A stretch of DNA of 64,000 nucleotides from Haemaphysalis longicornis (Eukaryota > Arthropoda > Arachnida > Ixodida > Ixodidae). Shown here one piece after another: positions 33,301-45,300 of the stretch (positions are counted from its first letter, which is position 1; each line of letters opens with the position of its first letter). The translations under genes and the position numbers were made by a program. The stretch lies in contig CM023448.1 of assembly GCA_013339765.2 (NCBI GenBank), positions 112,724,008 to 112,788,007 of the forward strand, in the 5' to 3' direction. The notes below the pieces were generated by a model, which had not been told where the DNA came from, made no database searches, and saw only the letters and a program-made list of their open reading frames with translations.

Positions 33301-36300
33301 GTTAGTTTTAAAATACAGCGCAATACTATTTACACAGACAGGGCTTCGTCTCGTAAACAGTAGGACGTTGTTTAAATGCGTTATGAATTCATATTACAGA
33401 CCTACTGAAACTTGCTGATATAGTAACTTGGAGCAGTTCTGCGTTTTGAGTTTTGTCGCGTGGTGCTATAGCAGCATGCCCTTTTGGCTGCAGTTTCGGA
33501 AGCAATTCGCAATCAATGGACATAGAATGATAATTTATCCTAGTACGCCACTCCGTCAGATTAATTATTCGTGTCGCAGGTTAACTTGCACGTAATGCTT
33601 CTCAGCGCTGTGGCTTGGGAGGAGGCGCGCACAAAATTTGCACTGCGTCGTAGGAATAGCCGAGCATACATAACTGGAAGGCTGCCTACGCTCGTTCGTA
33701 ACGAGTTTCACATGGCTCAAACTATTTGGAATGACAGCGTTATCAGTTCCTCTGCGTGATACTGACCTTGGGGCGATATTGTACAAGTACAATCAGATCG
33801 CGTGAGGGGTAAAGTTGTACACCGCCTTCTCCGTGAGACCGGAGCTTAGAGCGATACTGAATGACTATACCTTTTGTAGCGTGAGCTACACTGGCCGAGG
33901 TTGAGCAGTTTCGCGTGGCCCCTGGAGAGCCGTGCTGCGCATGCGCGAGGAGCAGTGACGTCACACGGCGCACAGAACGTTCCTCGCTGCCCGGCGTCTT
34001 TCGCACACCCCACGCGCCCAGCGTCTTCGCCGACCTCCGTTCCGCACGTGGCGGTCCGGCCCACTTGATGATCATGCGAGGGGTGGCCGGGTGTGCAACC
34101 GATGGTTCGTGCGTAGCAGCAACACCGGCGTGCGCCTGTGGAACCAGCTTAGCTCTGGGGCGATTGGTGACGCTGCGCCGGAGCCGCTTGATATATATAC
34201 GTGTCACATAATGCTTATACCGTGTGTGTCATAGAAGCAGCAGTAAGCAGGATAATCAAGGTAATCCTAGACAACCAGGAAAGCTAAGAATAACCAGGTG
34301 AACCTTAGCTCACGCTATGTATACAGAGCGGGTTAAAAGAAATGCGAACAACGGAGCACACAGACTCCGATGCATGCCACACCGTCTGGCTGCACTGTCA
34401 GTAAACTGCGCGCATGCGTCGCTTTTTCAGAGCGTTTGAGTGTGGCCTATTGTTAGGGGAAATGCTTGATAAAGAAGCGACGCCGGTCATTTATTTTGAG
34501 GCATCTTTTTATGCTCTCCCGCCACTGAGCATCCTGTTATCTACTACACTTGGAAGCCAAGCGCGCAGCAGGCTGATTGCAGCCAGCACGATGCCCCTCA
34601 ACGATCATCCTGCTGAAAAGGGACACAGCCTGAAAAGGCGCCTCAAAATAAACGACCGGCGTCGCTTCTTGATCAAGCATTTCCCATAAATGTAGGCCAC
34701 ACTCTCAAACGCTCAGGAAAAAGTGCGCATGCGCGCAGTTTACTGACTTTGCAGCCAGATGGTGCAGCATGCATCGGAGCCTGTGCGCTCCGTTGTTCGC
34801 ATTTCTTTTAATCCCCCCTATATATATCCTGGCATAGCCGAGCTAAGCCACTTCCATTTTTTTTAAAGGCCACTCCGGACTTAGCTGTTTCAGCAACTTG
34901 CGAATTTTCGATGGCTCCAATATCGTTCTTTTCTGGGAATCGAACACTCCTCCATGCCGCCGTAGAGAAGCTTAAAGTTTGGGTTAGCTCCCTCCCTCCA
35001 ATAAAGGCTGGGGCACATTTGCTGTTAGGTACCACGTTGTTTTACGTCGCAATGAACTGGGTGTTGGCTCATTTCTCCACCTGGCGTGTGGCGATGTCTC
35101 TTTGCAGTGACGACAGTATCCTGGACGGCGACTTGGACAAAGACTTCCCTCCCGGCGACAGCGGCCTCCTCTTACCCGAGCTTTTGGACGTCACCCTGCC
35201 CAAGACCATAAACGCTGATCCTCTGGGTGCGTCCGCCCTGCGTGCCGTTGCGCTTTGCAGCTACTGGCACATTGCACGAACTTGAGTGAAACGTTTTGTT
35301 GACCTGGCTACAACGTCCCGCGATACTGTCCTGGCACGAGCGCAATCCCGCTTCTTTATACGTTGAAACACATTTGCATCTAAGCCTCAAACTAAGCGCC
35401 GTCTAACTGTGGCGTCAAAAGGGGAGCTTTTAATAAGAGCCAGGGACGTTTTCAATGCCATAAAACGCTGCCCGGAATCAGCCCGGTACTACTGCTTTCA
35501 CCAAGTGAGGGCCCTCACAATTTTTATAACACCCGTCCAAACCAGATTCTACATTTTTTTGGCGGTGGCCACCAATAGCGCGCTGCAGTTGAGGTGTCGT
35601 TCAGGCGCAAGAATTACTTAAATTTCGAGCCTTGTTTATTGCCATTTCTGCCTCCGTGACATCGCTGCAGCATGTATAGGCACTTCGGTTACTAGGGGCT
35701 ATCTTAATCACGGTTAGCGCCTAGCTTTTGGTAATATAGGGCAGCCCAGCGGTCTGGAGTAAAACGCGCATGCCCATCCCAAGTACGACAAAACAACTTT
35801 ACCCCGTGATGCCCGCGATTGTAGGTAATCCCTTCACACTTCATGACAAAACATCATGCTACTATTCGATATAATAAAAGCCTTGCGATTCAATGGCGCC
35901 GCAAATCGTGATCAATTGATTGATTGATTGTATGGTTTAACGCGCCGACGCAACGCAGGCGATGAGGCGCGCCGTAGTGGAGGGCTCCGGATTAATTTTG
36001 ACCACCTGGGGATCTTTAACGTGCGCCGAAATCTCGTACACACGGGTGTTTTCGCTTTTCGCCTCCATCAGAAAAGCGGCCGCCGCGGCCGGGAATCGAA
36101 CCCGCGGCCTCGTGCTCAGCAGCGCAACGCCTTAGCCACTGAACCACCGCGGCGGGTAAATCGTGATCAAGATGGTACATATTTTTTGATTTACAAAGCA
36201 ATTAAAAAGAGAAGCGACTCGCATTGATTAGCAGCTGGATGTTGCCGCTCAAAGCGTGTCAGCTCCCTGTACTAGCCGCTGTACTTATAGTGCAGAACAT

Positions 36301-39300
36301 GCCTATACCATTGCTGCTATAGCAGCAATGGTACAGGCAGCATGTTCTGGAGAGGGGCGCGCAGATAAGTGTGCGTACAGTCATGGAGAATGAAAAGTGA
36401 ACACGGAAAATTGAACCGGAACACACAAATAGCGCTATTCCTTTCCATGCAAGTCAAAATGACGGGTGGCTCAGTTACAAAAACGCTTTTCAAATATACC
36501 AATAGCGCGCCATTATTGGACCCCAAACGAACAGCATTTTTCAGTTTAGGGTGTTCTGATTTGTTTTTGTGTTCGCATATCATTTGTCCATGACTGTACG
36601 TTACTGCAACTGCAATGTAGTATTCCCAACGCTGCACGACATGGGGTACCATCCTGCGTCTGGCACGCCGGGCCACGACAGACGCAGAAGCGCAATTTTC
36701 AGCCGGTTAGAGCGTATCAGAGGAAGAGGGTTACTAAACGGGGGCAAGGTGACGACAGGGCGATGCTGGATTTGTGCAAGGACATTCACGCATGCACAGA
36801 AAATTGTCTCCCCTTTCTTTTCTTTATTTGCAAGCCTTACGAAGGAAGCAATAAGTCTTTGTACCTTTTCGCCATGTACTATCGTGATAAATTGTTAATA
36901 TGAACAACGGAGCGCGTGGCTTTCAGTGCATGCTGTGCATCCTGGCGACGGGCCGCGTATGCGCAGTGCGAACACGTTACGAGATGTTTGTGTCCAACGT
37001 TGATATGGAAACACCGTCGTGCGGCGTGTGAGCGTTTTGTAGTGTAAGCTCCACTGGCCGAGGTTGAGCGGTTTCGCGTGTGCCGTGAAGGGCCGTTCTG
37101 CGCAAGCGCGAGAAGAATTGGATTGGTTTGGATCGAATCGGCTTGGATTGGATTGTATTGGCTTTGATTGCATTTGATTTGGATTGGATTGGATTAAATT
37201 GGATTGTGTTGGATTGGAATCCAATCCAATTGGAGTACGGGTGCTGAACCTTAGCTCACGCTACGTATATCCTGGCATAGCCGAGCTAAGCCACTGCTAA
37301 TTTTTGGGTTTCTTTCCACCGCGTTCGGCGCCCGCTCACGCAAGCGTTATCTAACTTTGTTGCTGCGATGAGTGAACACGGCGCACGCAGCTGAATTCCT
37401 TTATTTTTTATGCGCCCAACGGACGATGGAAATACGATGGTCTTTCCGCATCAAGATTGGTCACAAAATCTCGCAAGTTGTTCGCACTGCGCATACGCGG
37501 ACTGTCGCCAGGATGCGCGGCAGTCCCCCCCCCCTTGGCGGCCACACGGTAGCGGCCATATAGTTTTGTGCAGCGGAGCAGCTCGGTCGTTTTTTTCTTT
37601 CGTCCTGCAGACCTGAGCCTGTCGGACGAGGTTCTGCTGAACAGCCCCCTGTTGCGCAAGCCGCTCGAGACGATCGAGGAGGAGCCCGAGCTCGAGGCCC
37701 AGATGGAACTCGAGCACCCGCCCGAGCGAAACCCCGAGGAGCTGAGCACGCACATGGAGGACGAACCCGCGCCCCTGGTGCTCGACGCGCTGCCGCCGCT
37801 ACAGGACCCTGAGCTCTGCGTGGACCCCGCAAACGGTACATCTGGGTTGCCAGCTGCAGCCTCTTTCTTGACGGGCCGCGTTTTTTTCCTCCCTGCTTTA
37901 TTTTTGTTGATGTGCGAGGGCGCAGCCGTGGATTCTCCGAGGTGTGAACGCGTGCGCAGCACTCGGCCAAATTTCCCGCTGATGCCGTCAGGTGGTCCGA
38001 CCTCGCTTGTGCGTACTCTGCTAGGCGCTCTTGAAGGAGTATTCTTTTCAACCGTCTTCAACATCTGAAGCGCTTTAAGTCCACCCAGTTCTTAGATTAG
38101 GTGGTCAGTATAATCGGACCGAGTACTGCCCAGTATGCGCAAATCAGACAAGTTAGAAATGCGTTCAAAATAGGATCAACCGCATCAACGGTCAGCACAA
38201 AACTGCCGCCGCCGGCTGCACATCCCGTCGCTCAAAAAGAAAAATGAGGGAATAATCGTCCCACGTCACGGACAGCCAATGAAGCAGTGCCGACATTTCG
38301 CGCAGCATATACTTTCTGGCACAATAGTTCCATCAAAATATTTTTCCGGCGTTCTAAATCCGGGCATTATTTCTGTGCTTAGACGCCATGCAAAGAACGT
38401 TCCTGTTGGAAGCCTACATTAAGTTGCTGAAAAAAAAAATCATTCGATAGCCGTTTTAAATAAAATCGCTACCAATTCTAAGCAGATGAAAAAGTTATCT
38501 AAGGCGGCAAGCAAATAGCGTGCTGTCATAAATGAGCAAGCGTTCATCCGTCCCGCCTTTAACGCCTTTCGGGCGGTTAACAGCACAGCGATGTAACTCG
38601 GTCTAAATATATGACTGCCACTTCTCGCAGATCCCCTCCGCGATCCGTCGGAGCCCCATTTACAAGCGTCGGCGCAGTCCCTGGCCGAGTCCGCTGTCCC
38701 CCCGAGGCCCGAGTCCAGCCTCCTGTCGCTCAAGGATGAGGAGCCGGCCAGAGTGGCGGCGCCGCCGCCGACCATTGTTCAAGACTCGCCCCCGCGCCCC
38801 AAATCCCCTTACCAGGCCCGCAACCGGCCCACAGTTTCCTCTGTTCAGACCCAGGCCACCGCCATCGGCGAGCCGCCATCGACCCGCGCCGGTACGTCAT
38901 TTCAATGGGAACAACCCAGATCAAATAAATTTGCCCTTTTTTCATGCACTGTACACTCCATCAAAAACCCACGAGCGCGCATGCCTGCAAAAGTCTCGCC
39001 ATTTGGGCGAGCTGGTACAGGTCGAGCATCTTGAACGGCAGCGTAGTAGGCAAGACACGAGGGAGAGACGCCGACAGGACGACGATGCCTGCATTAGGTT
39101 AGTTCCGGGCCAGATGGTCATTGTAGCCCCACTTTAGGTAGCAGATATTTGCGGAACATGAAAAGCAGTCACGTTGGACTCGGTGTCCTGATGCTTGCGT
39201 TAAAATGATTTCTGCGTCAGCAAACGAAATCACGCGCGCCCACAAACAAAAAGTGGAAGGCTAGATGTGGTTGCGTGTTTGGGGGGGGGGGGGGGGTGGC

Positions 39301-42300
39301 AGGCGAAAAAGACGTGTGCTTGAGATGTTGGTTTTGGGCTTAAAGCGCGCGTGTGCGAAATAACCATTAAGATTGCCATCTCATCTTCCGGCTACATTCC
39401 GCTAAGAACCCTTGTTTTATTCGATGGTAGCACGAAAGGATGCATGAAGTTCATCCGTTGGTCTCGTTTCTGCTTTGCATACATGCGGTTGTAAGTGCAG
39501 AAGAACGTATTTTGGGTTTCGGGTAGCAGTCCAAGGTGGCTGCGTAATACCCTGTATACTCGTGGAAATCTATATCAAGCATTTTTACTTCAACACCTTC
39601 TGCTTGATCAAAGCACCGCAAGGCCTTGCAAGAAAGCCGATTGTCTGCTGTGTTACCCGTTGAAAGGCATGGAAACATTATGCCCAGAAAAAAGTGTAAT
39701 AAATCGCACCTGGTGAGAATAATTAGCTTTAAATTTGCTTGTTTTAAAAGACTTTTATAGGATTATGGATTTTTCGCTACACAACGTGATCTCACAACTA
39801 CAATCGCGCAATCTGTGCCTTGGTGTGGTGGCTTTGGTCAGCGACAGCCAGCCACATTAACTAGTCCATGTGACGTCATAAGGACCCGATAACAAAGTGT
39901 ACAGTCGCGGCCACTGATACAGGGAATATGGAGCGGCTGGCCGCGCTCCGCGGAGCGCCACGACGGGAGCCCCAGGAAGTATTGCGGCGCAAGCGCAATC
40001 AGGGCCAGCGGCTTAGTAGCTGAGCGTCGTTTACTACGGCTCCTCCCACTTCGCCGTGAGCGGCGAAACCTAGATTGCGCGCGCGCTTTGGACTACACAA
40101 ACCATGCAGCAATGGTGCATGGTTTGTGGCGATGGTCAACGAGTAGCAATGAGGCGATGATCAACGGGTAGCATTCTAAATCAGTTATCAAGTGGGAGGA
40201 GCCGTAGCAGACGACGCGCAGCCGGGCTCCGCCTCTGGCTCTGATTGCGCTTTCGCCGCAATACTTCGCGCGGCGCCCGCTTAAAGGGACACTGAAGTGA
40301 ATTTGTCAAGCTCCCGTTTTTGCTTGCACTGCGTAGACTGGCTCAAATTAGCACACTTTTCATCGTTTATCCGGTTGACAAATCGGTAATTATTTTACAA
40401 AGCGCGAAAGAAAAACTACCATGCGCGGTTTGCGGCGGCCGCACCAACTAAGGTGCTGTGACGTTGAGAGGAGGGGCGCCGTGATTGGACGATGCCCAAG
40501 GTTAGCAATCACACAAGTTTCGGTTTCGGTTTTGTAAAACATAACCAATGGCGTTGTTGGATGGGCATTCTCAATATCTCAGTAAATTATCGTACCGCGC
40601 TTCTGCCATGTTGTCGGCTGTAAAATGCACAAGATAAGCCTCCCAGGACGGCTTGTAGTCGTAGCATTCACTAGCCGAGACCTACGCAGTGCATGAACGC
40701 CCTCCGCGTACCCGCAGACGCCCAAATGTCATGCGCTTTTCCCCCATATTTGGAGCTTGCCTCCCTCATGCCTGTATCGTAAAAAGCGTGTTCGCCACCA
40801 GGCCAAGGGTCTGTTCATTCTGGCCTGTGCCCTGCTGTGCCCACTGCCTGCAAGCAGTCGGTGCTTATGGCAACAGCACGTACGAGAACTCGCTAGCGCG
40901 CCAGTGCCAGCCTGCGCGCGTTTGTGAACTAGTTCGTGTAGCCATGAACGTTGCGGCCCAAAAAAGGTGAACTCAATATAGAAAACATCGACGGAAAACA
41001 AAAAGTTAACTTACAAAAAAAAAAAAAAAAGCCCGTACCCGCGGGGATTTGAACTCGTGACTTGCAAAAACACTTGCGGTGACATACCTAGGGCCTCAGA
41101 TAACTAAGCCACGGAGCGGGGCGCTAAGGAATGGCTAATATAGGGTATATATTGTACAACCGGTTTACACTTTTATTTTGTTTTGGCATTTCAAGCAGCT
41201 TAGGTGACTATTTGTTGTACTGCGCTCGCTGCAGTAAGCGTCGCCCGAGTTTCCACAGTAGCTCACGTCTAGCAATTGCATTTCGTAGACGGAAAAGCGT
41301 TCGCAGATGCGTAGTCGTGCTTGCTGACCGCTGTGCTTGTTCGCCCAGCGCAAAAAAGTGCTTCCCGCGCCCTAGTTTTACGCTGTACGGTAAAAATATC
41401 AGTTGATTTATTTCCTTACTACCTATATTGACTTCGCTGACTCTTTTCCCGCCTTCAAGAGGCCCTTATATTTTCCTACTGGCGTACCAGTCAGCGAAGC
41501 GTCGCATGTGCGCTTGTGCAGCACTTGCGTGAAGCGACCTTGACTTGGAGCTAGATACAGTGTACAAACTAACCAAGTAAAGAAAGGCACATTCTTCCAT
41601 TCACAAACGTGTCCTGGTTTTCAACTGAGCGAACGAATTGCGACGACCCGTCGGCGGCCGGCGGACGAAACGCTGGGCCGACTGACTCTGTCGGCCGGGG
41701 AGCCGTGCAGTAGCGCAGCCGTGGCGCAGCCAATTGCCAGCTCATCTCCTCCTGACGTCACACGAAAACGCCACAGAAAATGGGCGAGCGTAAAGAGAGG
41801 AGGACAGCATTTTCGAATTAGTTTTTCTACTAAATAAAATCGCGTAAACACGCCTAGAGTGGTCGAAACATGGCCTGGGGACTCCGGACTACAATTTGCG
41901 CTAGTAATCCCGCAATGTTTACATATCACTTCAGTGTCCCTTTAAAGGGACATTTTGTCAAGCACCCGGTTTTGTTTGCACTGCGTAGACTGGCTCAAAT
42001 TACCACACTTTTCATCCTTTATCCGGTTGATAAGTCGTTTAATTATTTTATAAAGCGGGAAAGAAGAGAAATACCATGCGCGGTCTGTGGCGGCCGCACC
42101 AACTAAAGCTGTGACGTCGCGAGGAGATGGCACCGTGATTGGACGATGTCCGAGGTTAGCATTCAAAAGTTTCGGTTTCGGTTCTGTAAAACATGTTTGA
42201 CATCCGACGGCATCGTTGGATGGGCCTTCTCGATATCTCAGTAATCGCCGTACCGCCCTTCTGCCATATTGTCGGCTGTAAAATGCCTGAGGTAAGTACT

Positions 42301-45300
42301 AGTGTAGAAAACACTAGCCGAGGCCTACGCAGTGGATGACGCCCTCCGCGTCACCGCTGACGCTCAAATGCCATGCGCTTTTCCCTTATATTCGGAGCTT
42401 GCCTCACTCATGCCTGTATCGTAAAAAGCGTGTTCGCACCAGGCCAAGGGTGTGCTGATTCAGGCCTGTGCCCACTGCCCGCAAGCAGCAGCACGCTAAC
42501 GAGAACTCGCTAGAGCGTCAGTGGCAGTCTGCGCGCGTTCTGCAAGCTCGCTCTTGGAGCCGTGAACGTTACGGTCCAAAAATGGTGAACTCAGGTTAGA
42601 AAACATCGGCCGCAAACAAAAAAATCAACTTACAAAAAAAAACGCATGCACCCTAGGGGATTCGAACCTGCGACTTGCAAAACAAAAATTCTACTGCCTT
42701 AGACCACTCGGCCACAAGCTTTTTTTTTTTTTTTTTTTTCTGAAACAACCTAGGAAGGCATTCGACAGGGTACAACGGACCACCGGCCACAAGCTAGCCA
42801 TGCCAAAGTGGGATATATAAGGTATATAATGTACAACCAGTTTACACTTTTATTTAGTTTAGCATTTCAAGTACTTTAGGTGACTATTTTGTCGTATAGC
42901 GCCCGTGCAGTAACCGTCCCCCAAACTTCCACAATATCTCACGTCTAGCAATTGCATTTCTTGGACGGGAAAGCGTTCGCAGATGTGCGGTCGTGCTGCT
43001 GACCGCTGTGCTTGTTCACCCAGCGCAAAAAGTGCTTCCTGCTCCCTAGTAAAAGTTTCAGTTGATTTTATTTTCTTAGTACCAATATTGACTTCGTTGA
43101 ATCTTCTCCCGCCTTCAAGTGGCCTTAGATTTTCCTACTAGCGTAAAGTCAGCGAAGCGTCGCATGTGCCCTTGTGCAGCGCTTGTGTGAGGCGACCTTG
43201 AATCAACTTGGAGCTAGAATACAGTGTACAAACTAGCAAAGTAAAGAAAGGCACATTCTTTCATTCACAAACGTGTGGTGACTTAGTTTTCAATTGAGCG
43301 AGCCAATTTGTGACGACCCGTCGGCGGCCGGTGGTCTAAACGCTGTGCCGACTGGACTCGATCGGAAGGTCGGCGAACCGTGCAGTAGCGCAGCCAATTG
43401 CCAGCTCGTCTCCTCGTGACCGTCACACGAAAACGCCACAAAAATGGGCGAGGAGGACAGCATTTTCGAATTGCTTTTTCTACTAAATTCGCGTAAACCG
43501 CGCTCAGAGAGGTCGAAACATGGCCTATGGGCTCCGGACTACAATTTGCGCTAGTAATCCCGCAATGTTTACAATCACTTTCAGTGTCCCTTTAATGCTC
43601 CGAGAAGCGCGGCCACGCGCGCTGTGTTCCTGTATCAGTGGCCGCGACAGTACAAGTGTATTCTTCTTAATGAAACCGTTGAGGGGTGGAGATATACAAC
43701 TTTGCTGTAAAAGTTTCGCGTCTTTGAAGCACGAAGCTCTCTAGCGCGAGTCGTAAATGAGTGTCCCGGTGTTTTTTTAGTGCGTGTTACGTTCTAGCGC
43801 GAGGCGTAAACAAGTTTCCCGGTATTTAGTACCGTGACTACATGAGATGACGATTACTACTACGACGATGACGACGGAAGGAGACGCCATCAGCCCCAGC
43901 CCCCTAAGGGGTTTCATCCCTAAAAAACAATCTGCGCAGGGACAACAGTGCAAGGCGAGCAATTGTGCAGTGTTTCCTGCGCGGATTCTTTTATTTCAAA
44001 TCGCATGCTTGGCCTCGTCTTCGCCAACTTAGCATATTCGTCGCGCGTTCTGGAGTGTTGTGTAACAGCTGATGGGGGACTATTTCCTTCAACTTTGTTT
44101 TGGGAAAGTTTGTTTGTTTTTTTATTTCCATAAACGTACACCGTTATGGTGGAAAACACGGTAAAAAGTTGCACTCAGCCACTTGACGGAGCCCTACATC
44201 CTTCACGGTCAGAAACAGCGGGGTGGAAACAAAAACGCAATACATAGACTGAGCTTGTGGTGTCAAACAAAACTAGCAGCGAAAATACAATATATCAAGA
44301 CTACAATAGATAGCGCATCAACAAGTGCACATAACGACGTGAAGGAAATAGTGATTAAAAAATATATGCAACAAACCGAACAAAAAACAGCAAGGAACTA
44401 ATCCCAAACATCATATTCTTTCCGAACAAACAAGTTATACAGCATAGATTTAGTAGACGAGTTGATATCAAAATGAATAAATACAAGCCCATTCAACAAC
44501 TCGGAAGGGTATACCCAATCATCTGCAAGGTTGTAGTTTGTACGTGGGTGAGGGACGTGCCAACGTTCATACAGTCTAGTCAGATAGGGCGCTTTATTTG
44601 GAGATTAGCTATCAACCAAATGTTCTTAAAATTGTTTTTGCGTTCTAGAGTATATGTGCAAGCTAACCGGTACTTAAGAAGGTCCTCAATCTTAGGCAGA
44701 CAAAGTTTACTAAACAAAGGGGCCGTAGGAGCATCGTAAGTGCATTACATAGTAGCGAATTAATTTTTTGTAGCAAAATAACCGATTAATATTAGTTGCA
44801 GAAGTTGTGCTCCACACGAGACATTTGTTAAAATTACTTAAAAATAGTGAATTGTACAACAGTAACTTGACTTTAAACGGAAGATCACGTACAGAATATA
44901 CTATGCGCGAAGTTGTCCTGCTAGAAAATTTGTGTGTATTCGAAGGCATGTCTTGGTAGAAAAAAAACACCTAGCATTTTTGCAGACATGATGTGATGTG
45001 AAATTGTGGGTAATGTATTACGTCCCCTTATAGGATGCCTATTTTGTACACATTTAATTGCTGCAATATTCCTAGCTATATCTACAGCTGTCATGATTTC
45101 TGGTATGCAATTTTTGTACTGAGTGCCGGACTCCAAATTACGCCATCACCATCACTGGGCCTAAAATTGTTCCTTAATATAGCCAGTTTGATTTGAATCG
45201 GTGGTTACAAATAATTTCGAATAGTTTCAATTGCTTCTAGAACCCATTTATTCGAAGGGCGCCTTAATTTATACTCTGCGAAGTCGCGCGGAGAAAGCCT

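Larger units (their letters stand above)
36937..37519. mobile_element. Foldback element with ~85-bp arms, carrying R490 copy 3
   Basis: GCATCCTGGCGAC...GTATGCGCAGTGCGAACA (36,937-37,022) is inverted at 37,430-37,519 with scattered mismatches. Outer boundaries and target duplication are unclear. R490 copy 3 lies between the arms. Confidence 0.6.
41942..43595. mobile_element. TTAA element, copy B, head-to-tail with copy A
   Basis: Same orientation and order of landmarks as copy A throughout. The left end has lost 12 nt (AGGGACATTTTGTCAAGC against AGGGACACTGAAGTGAATTTGT in copy A); the right end CAGTGTCCCT is followed by TTAA at 43,592-43,595. Copies A and B share a single TTAA at 41,942. Confidence 0.88.
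39900..43652. mobile_element. TA-flanked foldback MITE (~440 bp) split by two TTAA elements
   Basis: The ends are TACAGTCGCGGCCACTGATA (39,900-39,919) and its inverse (43,632-43,652). The left part 39,978-40,052 is inverted at 40,192-40,266 (CAATCAGGGCCAGCGG region; CTACGGCTCCTCCCACTT). A 13-bp hairpin (40,096-40,108 with 40,116-40,128) sits in the centre. Joining 40,280 to 43,596 makes the right arm continuous with the left arm, so the host MITE was whole before insertion at TTAA. Confidence 0.85.

Noticed and set aside
37451..38064. Long minus-strand frames
   Set aside because: Antisense shadows of gene A exon 4, whose plus-strand frame has good splice sites and phase.
42641..42718. Functional tRNA gene (Leu/Ser type)
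   Set aside because: Boxes are good, but the anticodon and acceptor stems do not pair and it is embedded in a transposon; called a tRNA-like relic.
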